DNA of 14,870 nt from Melioribacter sp. (lineage in GTDB: Bacteria > Bacteroidota > Ignavibacteria > Ignavibacteriales > Melioribacteraceae): contig JAENZU010000028.1 in the NCBI GenBank assembly GCA_016841125.1, forward strand, positions 1-14,870, in the 5' to 3' direction. Below the pieces are notes generated by a model. That model saw only the letters and a list, made by a program, of their open reading frames with translations. It had not been told where the DNA came from and ran no database searches. The stretch's first letter is position 1, and each line of letters begins with the position of its first letter. Both the position numbers and the translations under genes were made by a program. Below, piece after piece: positions 14,640 to 14,870 of the stretch.

Positions 14640-14870
14640 CTATTTCAGCAGCATCATCTTCTTCGTTGCCGAAAAACTTCCCGCAGTCAGTTTATAGAAA
14701 TAGACTTCGCTCGGCAGTTTTGATGCATCAAACTCGATTTCATGTGTGCCCACAGCCATTGATTTGTTTAACAGAGTTGCAACTTCTCTGCCGAGGAGAT
14801 CGTATACTTTTAATTTAACAACCTCACCCCTGCCCCTCTCCTTACTAAGGAGAGGGGTTTGGGGAGAGGT
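14640..14870 (-). CDS. C-terminal end of a T9SS cargo protein (partial, N-terminus outside window)
   Basis: The minus strand is open from the right edge to TAG at 14640-14642, giving 76 residues. The last 60 are a type-A sorting domain: VVKLKVYDLLGREVATLLNK, then GTHEIEFDASKLPSEVYFYK and LTAGSFSATKKMMLLK. It aligns closely with the tail of the large surface protein in this window (ITLKIFNILGQEVSTLLNK ... HEVEFDASSLSSGIYFY ... KKLLLLK). The 16 residues before it (TSPQTPLLSKERGRGE) do not match a sorting domain; they are encoded by a 50-bp palindromic repeat. The QNYPNPFNP motif is expected further upstream, outside the window. The protein would be exported by T9SS if the frame is intact; I cannot exclude a truncated remnant. 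Confidence 0.85.
   Translation of the reverse strand, partial: TSPQTPLLSKERGRGEVVKLKVYDLLGREVATLLNKSMAVGTHEIEFDASKLPSEVYFYKLTAGSFSATKKMMLLK
14821..14870. repeat. 50-bp C/T-rich palindromic repeat inside the T9SS sorting-domain gene
   Basis: Outer arms ACCTCACCCC (14821-14830) and GGGGAGAGGT (14861-14870) pair with one mismatch. Inner arms CCCCTCTCCTT (14833-14843) and AAGGAGAGGGG (14847-14857) pair perfectly around an ACT loop. The style is that of dispersed repeats in many bacterial genomes. It lies in frame with the coding sequence. Confidence 0.9.

Noticed and set aside
14597..14818. 73-residue plus-strand frame
   Set aside because: Antisense shadow of the T9SS sorting domain and the dispersed repeat.

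Overview
The window looks like an AT-rich chromosome segment from the Bacteroidota/Chlorobi group, most likely Ignavibacteria (Ignavibacteriales or a relative). The main evidence is a type-A T9SS (Por) C-terminal sorting domain with the QNYPNPFNPTT signature on a DUF11 plus propeller surface protein, a second T9SS tail at the right edge, three outer-membrane beta-barrel proteins, and a lipoprotein propeller that opens with YPPGRRDY. Taxonomy is inferred from these protein styles; there is no rRNA or marker gene here.

Layout. 1-1554 (minus) is the N-terminal 518 residues of a membrane sensor with two TM segments, a Cache-like periplasmic domain and tandem PAS domains; its output domain is outside the window. 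1555-2557 is a gene-poor AT-rich stretch. 2558-2866 (plus) is a stand-alone CBM48/isoamylase-N glycogen-binding module ending in a textbook UUCG terminator. 2932-3744 (plus) is a YeeZ-type NAD(P)-binding SDR protein. 3792-4358 (minus) is a small outer-membrane beta-barrel. 4616-4807 (plus) is a small unknown protein, followed by a FadL/OmpP1-like outer-membrane protein at 4946-6445 (plus). 6569-9844 (minus) is a 1091-residue T9SS-secreted surface protein. 10242-10403 (minus) is a 53-residue single-pass membrane protein. 10748-11998 (plus) is another outer-membrane barrel protein followed by two tandem terminators. 12260-13279 (minus) is a predicted lipoprotein propeller. 13483-14633 is a dense repeat region. 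14640-14870 (minus) is the C-terminal end of a second T9SS cargo protein.

The coding part is a cell-envelope neighbourhood of mostly single-gene transcription units with alternating strands, not an operon for one pathway. The shared theme is export: T9SS cargo, outer-membrane barrels, a lipoprotein and a sensor.

The most unusual material is at the right end. About 1 kb (13538-14520) is a mosaic of short palindromic elements arranged with a 423-bp period. It includes five copies of a ~55-bp element, two copies of a four-hairpin block, and a hairpin that is present in two units and absent from a third (empty versus filled site). Differences between copies all change the spurious ORF product, whereas several preserve or restore base pairing, so the structure rather than a protein seems to be what matters. 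A different 50-bp palindrome (14821-14870) lies in frame inside the T9SS sorting-domain gene at the window edge. Two internal features of the large surface protein are also notable: a choice-of-anchor A domain that appears inserted inside a DUF11 domain, and a seven-bladed propeller closed by its N-terminal strand.
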